The translations under genes and the position numbers were made by a program. DNA of 64,000 nt from Triglochin maritima (lineage: Eukaryota > Streptophyta > Magnoliopsida > Alismatales > Juncaginaceae). Where the stretch lies: the NCBI GenBank assembly GCA_963682175.1, contig OY821787.1, positions 20,562,501 to 20,626,500 of the forward strand. Direction: 5' to 3'. Each line of letters opens with the position of its first letter. Position 1 is the stretch's first letter. The notes beneath the pieces were generated by a model. That model ran no database searches. It was not told the DNA's origin and worked only from the letters and a program-made list of their open reading frames with translations. Below, in pieces: positions 10,591 to 22,974 of the stretch.

Positions 10591-13500
10591 AGAAATTTCG
10601 TCCTCGAAATTTGCTATCCCTAACTCTCAACCAAAAACATGGGATACAACATCCTCACATCAACCCCACACTCAAACAACAGTAATAAAAGTTACAAGAT
10701 GATGAAATACATGTGCCATAACAGCCAAAGATTCTGAGAACAAATCATGAACCAATCACATGAAATCCAGCAAGTAATAATGTATGAACCTATGATACAT
10801 TGACAATCATAAAATTTATAGTAGCTAATATATACATACATATGCGACATCTTGACAGTAATTATCCATGAGGATCATATAATTTACAGCAACCAATTAA
10901 TACATGCATATGTGACGTCTTAGCAGCAACAAAACGTAAATAACATATTGTATTTAACAACAACCTAATCATGAGATCGTATAGTTCCAGCAACTAAATA
11001 ATAGATATCATACATGTCATGTATCAAGACCGCAATTAAATGAAGAAGGAATAACAATCTCTCTATAGATAATATACGTGCACATGATGTATTTAGGCAG
11101 CAATTAAATCATGGAAATAATTATAAGATCTTAATAGACAATACTCATGCACGAGATATATCTAGGCAACCATTAAATCGTGTCATAATAACAAGATCTC
11201 CATGGATTTCTATATTTACATGTACATGAGTTATGAGGACAACAAATTAACTGCGTAATTAGAATAAAATTTCGATGGTTAAATATACATGTGCATGATG
11301 TAACTAGGCAACAACTAAATCATGAAATTGTAGTCATATCACCACGACATGAACTTACTTGCATGCACTTACGCCATCATACCCATAACAGTAACATGAA
11401 CAATTATAATTAATTTGGTAAAGCACATGCTATAGTAATCATGGATCATGGAAACGAATATGCAACCAGTAGGAGATATGGGTCATGATGAGATGATTAT
11501 ACAACATTTACTTCAATCTATAGCAACGCATTCATGGGTTTTGAATTTATTTAAGCACGAATCTAATTATAATTAGGAGAAATATGAGACTATAACGTGA
11601 CTGATTTCAGGGCTCATCATGCAAGACATCGAGGCTATAAACTCAACCTCTACTCGCATATAAACACCTGAAATTTGCATTAGTTGCACTATGTATTAAA
11701 CATACTAAGATTGAGACTATATGAATAATATAAGATCCCACGATGCAATCATCACAATACAGGGGATAGGCATGCATGCATGGATGGATGGTAAGTTACT
11801 TCTGATTTCAACATTTCCGGGCATAGCATCATGGACATTGTAGAATCAAACTATTTGGTTAACCTTTTCACATAGTACAATTTCTTTTTTCCAACAACTA
11901 TGTCATGCGTACCAATATAACTTCCAAACAGCAATCTAAACATGAAATGAGTAATAGAATGTGTAAAAGGCATCGTAGTAAAATACTACATGCATTCGAT
12001 AGCATGAGTCATAAATTTCAGGACATATATGCGTTACAATCTTGCAAATCAGACCATGATCAGAGATTATATCGACATAAAACAATATTAAGTATCCGTA
12101 ATACAACATGGTGAACATGCACATGAGATCAGGAGTCTATGTATATCCATAAATAATATACATGCATGCATTCGGATTCACACATTACGTTAAGTCATGG
12201 AATGAGTTGCATATGTCATGGATGAGTACATATTTTATTCTCAAAGAAAGCATAACGATAACATCAGAGAAGGTATACCAAATCAGATCATGAGTGTTGT
12301 ATGCTTACTACTGGGATGAAATCAACTCAAATAACAAGTCACCACAAACAACACCTATAATCCAACTGATTGCACCAATCATAATTTTAGAACGTACATG
12401 CATTAGAAGATAGCGATTCAGAAATGGCCCGAGATCATATGAACATGAATTAATATATGAATATATCAGCGACCTAACATGGAAAGCATATATCTAGAAA
12501 TCAGAAGTCAGAGCATATTCATGATCGATATAAATCTACATGCATAAGGATTTGCACAAAACTAGACGGCATAGGATGAATAGCATAACTCATTAATTCT
12601 GATATAGTATTCATGTGAGAGCATAACAAGTCATAGCAGAGAAGATTTATGGAAATCAGATCATACACGTAAACTGAACGTGGTGGGGTTAAAATCAGAC
12701 TTGAGAAACTCATAGCAACATTAGAGTCAATACAAGCATTTATACCAATGGCATCAACATTTAAATTAAACTTTATAACTTATGTTCAGATGTTGTAAAG
12801 AATATATCTCAGAGGGATTACAAATCAGAGCATATTCATTGATTAGTCATGACTGGGATAAAATCACACATTTAATTCATCTTAACATTCCAATCGATAA
12901 ATGCAGCATTCCTTCAACATAAAATCAGATCACCATAGAAACTAGATTTGAAAATAACATGGCATGACGCCTGATCCAAATCAAAAAAATAACATGTGAT
13001 TATGACATCTAACATCAGTAAGCATATCATGCGAGAAAATCCGGACTTGATCACAATATCATGCATGAACATAACATCTAAAAGATCACAAGATTCTACA
13101 CCACAAGGTTATTAACACATCACTCAACTTGAAAGCAAAAACCCCTTCCCCAACTAGCTCTCCACGATCGAGCCCACTTCCTCTGGTTTCTCCAGCAAAC
13201 CACCAAGGAAGACTGAGGCCCAAGTCATAGTAGAGATGGAGGTGCTTAGCCACCTCTGAAATTCAGACGGTGCACCACAGTCCACACAATCAGTGGATCT
13301 CCACTAGTGCATACCAAACCTCAGATCGGAAAACACAATGGTGCTGGACCAAATTTTGTCCAACACACACTCTACCTCCTCTTAAACTAAAGGCGTAGAA
13401 GCGTACCTGAAACTGATGGAGAAGGATCCTAGAGTTTGCTGGAATTCAGCTACAGCCGCCTCCCATGCTTGCTAGCTAGTCATCTCTTGCACTTGCACTT

Positions 13501-13759
13501 CTTGCTTGTTTGACCGGTGGGGCTTGTTGGAGTTCTCAGCACCAAAACGTAGGAGGAGGTGAGGGAACTGATAAAGACAGATAGTGTTGGGTGGTTCGGT
13601 CTCCAAGCACACGAGGTAATCCACAAGAAGCAATTTAACTAATGCAAACATGATCTATCACTATCAGAAAGAAATTCTAAAAGATAAGAAATTACCGACA
13701 GGGTTTGGGCAAGATGCCCCACTGGAGAGTCTTTAGATTCTGTACACTTTAGAGACCGA
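10591..13759 (-). other. Non-coding interior of the 9.4-kb element
   Basis: There are about 3.2 kb without a recognisable retrotransposon domain. The middle is AT-rich with many CATGCA/ATGCAT words and diverged copies of the LTR tandem repeat. The part next to the primer site (about 13140-13620) is less AT-rich and resembles an untranslated leader on the minus strand. The small ORFs at 11905-12124 and 12519-12713 show no family resemblance. Confidence 0.6.
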
Positions 13760-13777
13760 CCTGCTCTGATACCAAGT
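13760..13777 (-). promoter_or_regulatory. Primer-binding site, initiator tRNA-Met type
   Basis: The minus strand reads ACTTGGTATCAGAGCAGG directly after the 5' LTR. TGGTATCAGAGC is complementary to the 3' end of plant initiator tRNA-Met, the usual primer of Ty1/copia and chromovirus elements. With the polypurine tract at 10576 it fits a chromovirus-derived, minus-oriented element. Confidence 0.85.
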
Positions 13778-16700
13778 TGTAACGCCCCCGATCTCGCGGG
13801 TACGCACACTGGGAAAGGAACACTAGTGCCGCGATCAGAGACCTCCGCGACGACCGAAGGAGTTACAAAAGACAGACCAACAACGACTCGATGAAACGGA
13901 ACAGACATACATAGATAGACGATAAGGGTATAAAACTGAACCAAATGATTATCCATGTATACATAAATGATCCAATTACAATACATCGAGTTTCAAAGGA
14001 AATACAATGACATAAGCGGAAGCAAAAGATAACTGAAGAATATGGTCGACGCGTCCCTCGTGTACAGAATCTTCGGAACTCGTCCAGTCTGCCCTGTGGA
14101 ACCTAAGTACCTGCAAGCACCGCATTTAACAATGCGTGAGTTTTCAATTAAGAAAACCCAGTATGCCTCAGCCGAACAATAATAAAATAGCATGAATGCA
14201 AATATGGCAGGTTTCAGAAACAGAACAGAAGGCATCAAATGCAACAGAAGGCTACGACTATACCAGTCGTGCCGGTCGGGCGCACCCGAATCGTTCCTCC
14301 ACAGGAACCAGAACATCAGCCTCGCTGGTCAGAGGCGGTCACTCGTCAGTGACCCACCGCTCGGCACAAAGCGGTGCGCCGGATAAGCGTCCCAATCCAC
14401 GGAAATAAACCTACATGGTGTCATCGCGAACTTGGGAACACCTACCCTGAGACAGAATGGCAGCGCGCATGCCCAGGACTTATCTTAGGCCTGGCCCCCC
14501 ATAGGGGTCTTAACCGAGTGGCCTCTGAAGCTAGAGGACCCACCCGTGGCCCGTCGGCCCAGAAAACAGAACGTGCCCAGAATTACTCCATCAGATTAGA
14601 TGCAATGCAACTACTCTATAGTCTAATGCAACTAAATTATTCAGAATGAGTTCAAAGGAGAACATGCAACATCTCCCTCAAGCTCTAAGCAAACATAATT
14701 TTTAATCCAGCCATACCACACCAAATTCAACAACAAGAATCATGGTTGTTTCCTAAATCCAACCAGCACCAAAACCAGAAAATAAAAGCACATGATACGC
14801 AGCCTATTAGGAAATAAATCACATAATTTAGCCACTAAGAATAATGCATGGAATAGGAAACTAAACTACGATAAACTGCCATCTTGCTACTACTACACGC
14901 CAACTTATTATCACAAGGATTAGGAAACAAACATGCATCCGCAGCTACCTATTGTGCACTACTATAGCAACAATTCGGATCCTAGAAGATTCCTAATTCT
15001 AGCAACGAAATGATACATGAATCATGAGACATCATAACAGAAACCTAATCATGAACCATACAAAATTCTGGCAACTAAATGATACAAGAATCGTGCGACA
15101 TCATAACAGCAACCTGATCACGAAACTTACCAAATTCTGGCAACTAAATGACACATGAATCATGCAACATCATGACAGCAACCTTATCATGAAAATATCA
15201 AGTAATCCAGCAACTAATTAATATATGATCATGTGACATCTTAACAGCAACTAATTATGAAATAGTCATGTAATCCAGCAACTAATTAACATACGATTAT
15301 GCATGAATATAGGGTCTGAAATCAGTAACAAATCGTCGATGATCATGCATGAATATATGGTCTGAAATCAGTAACAACTTGGGGAATAATCCAGCAACTA
15401 AATGATGTACCAATATGCAAAGTCTTAGCAGCAACCGAGTCATGAACTTTCCTATTTCCAGCAACCTAATGATGCATGAACATGCGTCACCTTATCATAA
15501 AATTAAAATAGGACTTAAACCCTACATTCAGCAACTAAAGAGGAATGAAATATGCAACATCTACCAGCAAGCAAATCAGTAAGAACTTGATGAAATCCAA
15601 CAACAATCCGGTTGACTGAATATGCAATGTTTTTGGTAATAATGCAGCCATGTAATATTCCTATTTCCAGCAACCTATTGATGCATGAAATATGCGGCTT
15701 GTAATCAACAAGAAAAATCAGGAAATAAACCTTGTGTCCAGAACTAAAGATGTTTAGATATACAACACCATAACAGCAACTAAAGATGAAGAATCATGCA
15801 AATCCCGCAGCTAAATAGACATGCATATGTAGCATCACGGTAATAACAAAACATGGGAATTAATGCACGAAATTAACTATCTAAATCATACACAAACATA
15901 GGGTATCTTAACAGCAAGGTAAACCAGAGAATGATCATGAAATCCATCAATATAATCACATCTACAACTAGCAAGCAGCCAGAAATCTATTAGCATCTAA
16001 GGTAAAACACACAACCCAACCAGGCTGAGATTTCATCTCGCATGTGTGCCCCAGAAACCTGACCAGACATCCCCCTTGGTGCTGGATGAAGCTCCATCCG
16101 ACACCCCCACCTATTATCCTACATCTGGACCAGAAGCATACAAGAGGTGCAACATAAGTTAATACCCGTCCAGCAGCACACATGAACCACAACTTAATCA
16201 AGTTAATAAGGCAACAACCTCCAACCGCCTCATTGTTTGAGTTACAACTTACTACCCGCATGGATTGTTCAATCAAACCCGAAGGTTGCTGATGCTGGAC
16301 AGCCTCCAATCCAGCCCCAAGCCTTATGCTACACTAATGGCTAGAGACATACCTGAGAAAGGAAGATGCTGAGCCACACTGGATGCACCAAGATTTCCCT
16401 TTAGCCGCACACAAGAAGCACCTCCGGATCTCTTCTTCCAAGCTGCTGGAGCACCAAGGGAATTTCGGTGGCTGAGGGTGGAGAAAGGGTTTGGGGAAAA
16501 ACGGCTGGGTGCAATATATATATAAGGGTGCAAGTTTGAAAGGGGAAACTAGGAAAAGGCAAGAGATAATTGGCTTTGATGGCCAATCAGCACTTTCCTA
16601 AATGCAACCAAATCTCATATTAGCAAGATCTCCTTTTTCGGATTTGGTATGCCGGCCCACAACAACCCATCCTAACCAACACGCCTCATGCAAACAATTA

Positions 16701-16888
16701 AATCTACACACCAGGTTCAAGCACCCGATTAACCCGGTTAAGTCTAACGAATGCAACCGCACCCGACGGTTAAATCCGCCCAAAAAGGAAACTTCCACTA
16801 AACCAACATAACCTCAAAACATAGACAATAAAACTCATAAAAGGATTAATAAAACCAAAAACAGAGTGGTAGGAGAGCGGGTCTTACA
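13778..16888 (-). repeat. 5' LTR of the 9.4-kb element (3.1 kb)
   Basis: Near-identical partner of 7460-10575. It begins TGTAACGCCCCC on the plus strand and ends GGTCTTACA, followed by the ACATA duplication. Its minus-strand TATA box is at 16512-16526 and the ~69-bp tandem array at about 15003-15322. Confidence 0.9.
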
Positions 16889-18123
16889 ACATACACTACA
16901 AATTATGTTTCCAATATTAATTTCATCCATATCCTAACCTTATTATTCCCTATAAAATAGGTCCACTAATCAAAGCATAAGCTAAGCTTCATTGATGAGC
17001 ATTAGCATATCAAAGATAAGAGTGAAAACACATTAGATGGTTATGGAAATCATATAAAGCTCAAGGGATTAAGATAACACACACTTAATACACTACATGA
17101 TCATATCACATATTTCTCCAGCCCCCAAGTGGGGATGGAACTACTCACTACTCATTACACTAACTATATTAAAAAAATGAAGCATAATACTGAAATGAAA
17201 CTACACTAAGCAAGCAAGAAATACTAAATAAACTTAAAAGGAAAGGAAAGACTAAACAAGCATGCACAAATTAAAAGACAAGATTAAAAGAAACTAGAAC
17301 AATTATTTTATTAACAATGACTCACATTGAAGGTAGCATTCTTCTCCACCTTGAGTTTTTGCTTCAAGGCTCACTCCTTAGTAGAGAGAATGCCACCAAG
17401 CAATGGGTAATTACAATGGAAGGTGAAGAGTTCTATTTATAGGCATGGAAAAAGCTAATCCAGGACAATCCCCCGATGTGGGACTAAACAACTACCAAAA
17501 TTAGACTAAGCATACACAAATACACTTGATCCACAAATCTTAGCGGATACAGAGCTATCTGGACCGCCAATTCGCGGTCCCAGACCGCCAATTGGCGGTC
17601 TATAAGCTCCAGGTCCATTTGGATTTCGTGTTGGGCTTTGCTTGAAGTATTTCTTGGTCTTGGATGCTTCTACTTTGTTTATTGGAGGTTCGACCCGAAT
17701 CGAATTACCAAAATACTCCCCATGATGGTGTGGAGTTTTCTGTTTTGCTCTTAGGTCCTTCGGTCTTACGTTCAGGTCCTTCTCCCTTGCATCTCAGTTC
17801 CCAGGTCTCACAATTAAGTCCTTTTTCTTGCTTTTGGGTGCTTTCATGGCTCTTCTCTTCAAACCTCATTATTTCTGAAATTCAAACATAAAACTCGTCA
17901 CGTAGCTTTGCTTAGGTGTAAGATAATGGATATAAGATATAAATATAAGCATGAAATGATGTCAATCACTAGACGACACGTAACCGTGACTCTCCACACT
18001 TTTGAATGTCTCACCTCCTTCAGCCAAAGGTCGCAAAACCGAATGAAAAAGCCAAGACCTGGAGGTTCCAAAGGTCTCAATGCAACTAAGTGTAAAATTG
18101 CATTGTCCCCTAAGTGCACCAGA

Positions 18124-19979
18124 CACTAGTGCAGAAAAGTCCATATACGTCGGATATATAGTGGTATAGACGTCGGATTTCGATGGTCCAAGTACCCGAC
18201 GTCTATTTCCCCGTCGTCTATTCCTTGTTGTATAGACGTTGGCTATATTCTACCGACGTCTATACCCTTGTGTATACACGTCGGCTATATACGACCGACG
18301 TCTATTATATGTTAATTAACAAAAAATACATTGGAACGTATATCGGGCATTCTGCACTCACATTAATCAAGCCCAAGTTGCCCAAGTGCCCCAAGTGCCA
18401 AACTTTTGATAAATAACCACGAATATCAAGCCCAACATGCGCAGGTGCCCCAAGTCGTTCGCGTTCAGCAGTAAAGGAGTGGTGGAGTACATCAACCACA
18501 CCAACAAAAATAAATTCTCCGATGTGGGACTAAACTATTACACCAAATAGACGTCCGATATATACATTGCCCGACGTCTATTCATACAGCATGACCTATA
18601 GACGTCGGTCATGTTATACATCCGACGTCTATACTTTGAAATAACAATAATTAATAAAAAGATACGTCCTATAGACGTCGGCTACCATATACAACCGACG
18701 TCTATACATGGGTTAATAGTAAAAAAACATTGCAACCATTTTAAGCCCAAGTTGCCAATCTTTTGACCATTAAATATATATATATGTATCTCACTTGCAC
18801 TTTGTAGTGTGGTACCAAACTACCATTTAGAAGTAAAGGAGTGGTGGAGTAATTCAACTCCACCAATAAAAAGCTTTCTCCAATGTGGGACTAAACATGT
18901 CACCATACACACACATGTGTACAACACAAGACACATGTGATTGTAATTATTTTTAAATCCACATTATTCTTATACAAAATAATCCACATAAATTCTAGTT
19001 CTCATTTAGATGGACCTATCGTAAAACCTCGAAATTTTAATATTGAATTGGTTCGAATATGTCGATGAACAAAGATAAATCTTAATTAGACTTCAATGCA
19101 ACCTCGATAATACACTTTCAGTCGGAATCAATACCAAATATGCATGTTAAGATCTGTTTTGATATGATTTCAAACTACATTTGACTCGTTCCACCTATAT
19201 TTTTCACTTATTAATTTTTCTACAGAGATGATGCGGTGACGAACCAGAGGAGGACGGAGGAAGACGAACTTAAACAAGATGTGATGCCGAAGGAGCTCTT
19301 TGTGGTTCGGAGACACGAGATGGTGCGGTGACGGCTGCAAACGACACGAGATGAAGGCTAACTTAGATAGACTATGTGGAGAAAAACAGAGGACGGAGGA
19401 AGACGAACTTAAACAACAAAAACGAACTTAAAACTTACATGTGGAGAAAGCCGGAGGAAGACGGAGGAAGAAGGAGATGAGGGCCGAAGAAGTGAATGAG
19501 AGCTTGGGAGCTCGCTGCGGTGCCGGAGACGGTGCGGATGGGTCGGAGATCAGTCGCGGAGGAGCGTTGGGTCGCGGGACGGCTAGGGTTTGGGTGGGTT
19601 TCGTCTGAAAAGAATGAGAGAAAATGCGCCTGTTAGATTTCTTTAAGACCTATAGACGTCGGATATTATATACCTCGACGTCTATATGCATGGCGTATAG
19701 ACGTCGGTCTACTATAACATCCGACGTCTATAGGTCGACGTTTATACCCTATAGACGTCGGATACACAAGGTATTATCACACCCGACGTCTATAGGTCGA
19801 CGTCTATACACCATAGACGTCGGCCAAACTTGGTATTCTTAAACCCGACGTCTATAGTACAATATAGACGTCGGTCACCCTAAAGGTCGACGTCGATTCT
19901 GTCCCCTCCCCACTAGACGTCGGTGGTCATAAAGGCCGACGTCTATTTGGCGACGAGTAAAGCCTATTTTGCAGTAGTG
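18124..19979. mobile_element. Non-autonomous CACTA (En/Spm) transposon
   Basis: It begins CACTAGTGCAGAAAAG and ends ...TTTTGCAGTAGTG, whose reverse complement is CACTACTGCAAAA, so both CACTA termini are present. The ends are packed with ATAGACGTCGG in both orientations, at least a dozen copies per side, often paired as inverted repeats 10-20 bp apart. In En/Spm such subterminal motifs bind the element-encoded TNPA-type protein. No transposase gene is present in 1.86 kb. An internal duplication (AGTAAAGGAGTGGTGGAGTA at about 18471 and 18831) is visible. The 3-bp target duplication is not clear: AGA lies on the left and ATT on the right, and the right flank is a cut LTR end. The 155 bp before it (17969-18123) are unassigned. 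Confidence 0.85.
19200..19640 (-). other. Possible captured 5'-UTR/first-exon sequence inside the CACTA element
   Basis: Read on the minus strand, this GC-richer block looks like a plant gene leader: AAACCCTAGCCG, then a CT-rich stretch (CTCCGTCTTCCTCCGGC) and a possible splice donor ACATGTAAGT near 19430. Its base composition differs sharply from the AT-rich sequence around it. No protein is encoded that I recognise. It may equally be the transposon's own ancestral leader. Confidence 0.35.
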
Positions 19980-20137
19980 ATTGTAGTGTAGTTTAGTGTA
20001 ATCAACCTTTCTCTCCTTTCTTTCCCACTCGCCTTCGAACAAACCAAAAGTCGACGCACCTCCCTGTGGATCGACCCGTATTTGTCACCGCTTCAACACG
20101 GCCGTGCACTTGCGGTTAATATAAAAGGAATCAATCA
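19980..20137 (+). mobile_element. 3' end of a family 1 LTR (copy iii, truncated)
   Basis: It matches the last 160 bp of the family 1 LTR (compare 53809-53966), including GGATCGACCCGTATTTG and GTGCACTTGCGGTTAAT, and ends AATCAATCA. The CACTA element abuts it on the left, where the rest of the LTR should be. It lies inside a copia LTR, which resumes at 20138. Confidence 0.75.
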
Positions 20138-20718
20138 GTCGACCCTACAAGGTCCCCAGTCGACCGATAGGAAAAAGTAGTTTGGGGTATTTCAAAATAA
20201 TACGAATACGACCGTTGGGTATAATACGACAAAACTAACGATCGGAAAAATATGTTTACACAGTGGACTAAAAAAGTATGCACATCGACCGAAACCGGGC
20301 AGTAAAATACACTACAGGGTCATTAATCACTCGGTCGACCAAATGTGGGCAGATAGTTCAGGTTAAGTGTTTAGTGTTTTTTGGTCTAGGTTCAGGTGAT
20401 CTATTGAAGTCCAAATTATATGAAATTTTGTGTGTGACTTCTATAACAAACCTAGTGCGTGTTTGAGTAATTTTTAGGTCATGTGTGCTCAATTACACAA
20501 AGTTCCTAAGACTCAAAGAAAACAAGATAACATGTCTTCAATATACCTTTAATACATGTCTTGACTTGCTTTCCTTTCTTCCATGAGTCTTGATCACCTG
20601 TAGAAGTTAGCACAAAGCAATATACATGCAATGCAATATGTGTGCTACTCTACATTGATTATAATTAAGATTAGGTTGATTAAATCATCAAAATATCAAT
20701 TAAGACCAAAAACCAACA
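20138..20718 (-). mobile_element. Partial 3' LTR of a Ty1/copia element
   Basis: It matches the LTR at 22975-24472 from about 23890 to the end. It ends CCAACA on the plus strand (TGTTGG on the minus strand). Directly outside, the minus strand reads AAAAAGGGGGAGAT (20719-20733), a classic copia polypurine tract. The remaining part of this LTR was cut off by the family 1 LTR fragment that ends at 20137. Confidence 0.8.
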
Positions 20719-21274
20719 ATCTCCCCCTTTTTTATGATGGCAACTTATATCTTAATACTTGAGATTTTAAGATGTAAACTATGCATAAAAATGCTCCCCC
20801 TATGGATGTGCATAAGTTTTGTTCAATTATAATCAAATTTCAAGCTACCCCTTCAATTATCTTCCCTCTTTGACATCCATAAAAAATAATAAGATTTAAG
20901 CCTTGAATTTTGGATGTCTTGTAATGAAGTTGCTCCCCCTAAATTTTGATGTTCATTACACTAAGAAAATGATATTCATTTAGCCAAATATTACAATATA
21001 GCATGTGATGTATTAGTTCCCCCTTTTTGACATCCATTTATAAATTTGACACTAAAACATAGGATGTAATTCAAATTTAAAGATTTGCAATGAATGAATG
21101 TATGATATGTCAATTAAACATATAAAATCTAGACTAGAACCAATTGATTGAAAATTTTAGAGGATAAGAAATTATACCCACTTTGAAACTTGAATTGGTT
21201 CTAATCTCCATTAGGTGATGCAACCGGTTTTGAATTTGACTTTCAAGTTTGCTCGGTCACCACCGATCTTCTCC
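20719..21274 (-). other. 3' non-coding interior of the copia element
   Basis: AT-rich sequence with several purine-rich tracts on the minus strand (AGGGGGAGC-like at about 20796, 20933 and 21016), resembling repeated polypurine tracts. No protease, integrase, RT or RNase H sequence is present between gag and the 3' LTR, so this element has lost, or never had, its pol gene. Confidence 0.6.
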
Positions 21275-22922
21275 TCAAGCACCTACAAGTGTAGATTTAG
21301 GTACCCAAACAATTTTGGGTCCTTGAATGTTAGCTTTGGGAACCCAATCCATTTTGGTTTTAGGAGGCCACACACTTGAAGAGCTATGATTTATAAACAT
21401 ATGCTTGCCATTTAGTGTAATGTGTGACACATGGTTTCTAAATTTTGCATTGTATCCTAAACCATGTGTATCTAGTGATTGTCTTTGACTACCTAATAGC
21501 ATGTCAAGCATCTTTGATCCATTAGTGAATTCTTCAAATCTTTTCCTAATTGCACATTGCAAGCTTGAAGATCTAGTTGTTCACCATCAATGGGTGTTGC
21601 TTTTAAACTTTCAAGAGTTGATGCATTAGTTTCAAGTTTAGCAAGCACCTCATTTTTCTCATGCATGATTGAAATAATTTGGCTTTGGAGATCATTTATC
21701 AATTTTCTAGCATTCTTATTTTTATTACAAATGATCTCATATTGTTTAACTAAGTCATTGAATGCATTTTGAAGCTCATCATGTGTATAAGTTTCTTTAT
21801 TAGCACTAGAATGTAAGCTATCACTATAATAAGACTTAGTTGAGCATGATCTGATAGAACAAGAGTTAGAGGATATCTCACTTCCTTCATCTTAAATTAC
21901 CATGTAGCATATATGTGCATATTACTTTGTTGATGAAGGTGCGGTTGATTGGGATGAAGATATGTCGATGAATCGTCCCAAGTAGCCTTGTGAGCTTCCA
22001 AGCTCTTCTCTTTTCTCTTACTACTCTCCTTTTCTCTCCTTCTCTCTTCTCTCATTTTTCTTCTCCTTCTCTTTTCTCTCATTTTCACTCTCCTCCTTCT
22101 CCTTCTTCTTTTCTCTCATTTCACTTCTTCTACCTCTTCTTTCATTCTTTTCTCCCTTATCCTTCTTGAGGTATTTGAAGAAGTCTTTGGCTAGGACTTC
22201 AATGTCCTCATCTTCTACACTCCTCCTTGGTTCCTCAAGATTTGCATGTAATGCCAAGGTGGGTTTTTTCTTGGAGGCTTCCTTCTCCTTTCGATGGTTG
22301 ATTTGAAGTTCATACGCCATCAAGTTTCCAACAAGTTCCTCCATCTTTAATTTGGAAAGATCATGCGGCTCTTCATTTGCGAGAACTTTGTCTTCCCAAT
22401 CGATGCTAAGCGACCAGAGGAACTTCAGGGTCATCTCTCTTTCATTGATTTTTCTTCCAAGGACCAAAAGAGAGTTCGTGATATCGGTGAAGCGAGTGTT
22501 CATTTCTCTTATGTTCTCACCGATTTGCATAGAAAAATCTCATATTTATGCATGAGGAGACTAATGCGAGTTTCCTTAGTTTTGCTATCACCCTCATGAT
22601 GCATTTGTAATCTACATCATATTTCATATGCACTTTCACAACCCCTAATCCTATTATATTCACCCTCATTAAAGACACAATACATGATGTTCATAATTTT
22701 AGAATTCATCTCAATTTCCTTTATTTTGGCCCTAGACAAGGTAGCTAATTCATCTTCATTTGGGGATGTGTAAGGATTTTGAAGAAAAATCCAATACTTA
22801 AGGTCATTTGAAATTAGGAAAATTTTCATCATATTCTTCAAATAATCATAGTTTGACCCATTAAGTAAAGGAGGTCTAGTTGTGCATAATCCTTCTATGG
22901 GATTAGATGATGTAGAAGCCAT
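21275..22922 (-). pseudogene. gag: Ty1/copia gag, frameshifted
   Basis: Translation would start at the ATG at 22922 (MASTSSNP), about 40 bp after the primer site. The first segment (to about 22617) resembles the N-terminal domain of plant copia Gag (PLLNGSNYDYLKNMMKIFL, then an ISNDLKYWIFL-type block). The next frame (22530-22021) carries the UBN2-like part with LEELVGNL-type sequence and an extremely charged Lys/Glu/Arg tail of about 60 residues. Further down, 21702-21493 is coiled-coil-like, and 21562-21275 ends with GPKIVWVPKS, a phrase usual at the end of this kind of copia Gag region. Frame changes separate the parts, so it is broken. Pol is absent. Gag normally builds the virus-like particle. 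Confidence 0.7.
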
Positions 22923-22960
22923 GATAAAAATACAATTAAGTATGCGATGTAGCTCACAAG

Positions 22961-22974
22961 GCTCTAATACCAAA
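22961..22974 (-). promoter_or_regulatory. Primer-binding site of the copia element
   Basis: The minus strand reads TTTGGTATTAGAGCC directly after the LTR end (CGATCATACA at 22975). It matches the initiator tRNA-Met complement TGGTATCAGAGC with one change. This makes 22975-24472 the 5' LTR of a minus-strand element. Confidence 0.75.

Larger units (their letters stand above)
7460..16888 (-). mobile_element. 9.4-kb non-autonomous LTR retrotransposon (LARD-like)
   Basis: Two direct repeats of 3116 and 3111 bp (7460-10575 and 13778-16888) flank a 3.2-kb interior. The element starts TGTAACG and ends TCTTACA on the plus strand. It is flanked by a perfect 5-bp duplication, ACATA (7455-7459 and 16889-16893). 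The initiator-Met-type primer site at 13760-13777 and the polypurine tract at 10576-10590 set the orientation as minus. I counted roughly a dozen substitutions and one 5-bp indel between the LTRs, so they are over 99% identical and the insertion is recent. The interior has no gag, protease, RT or integrase, so movement must depend on proteins from elsewhere. Confidence 0.9.
6979..17968 (-). mobile_element. 5' LTR, family 1 (copy ii), split by a nested element
   Basis: Leaving out the insert at 7460-16893, the two pieces (6979-7459 and 16894-17968) make one LTR of about 1.56 kb on the minus strand, running from TGATTGACATC (at 17968) to ...AATCA (at 6979). Comparison with the uninterrupted copy at 50892-52446 (GAGTACATGCAACTACAAG around 51370) shows continuity across the insertion. 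The TATA box is at 17433-17441 and the palindrome doublet at about 17562-17602. The tRNA-Asp primer site follows at 6955-6972. Confidence 0.85.
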
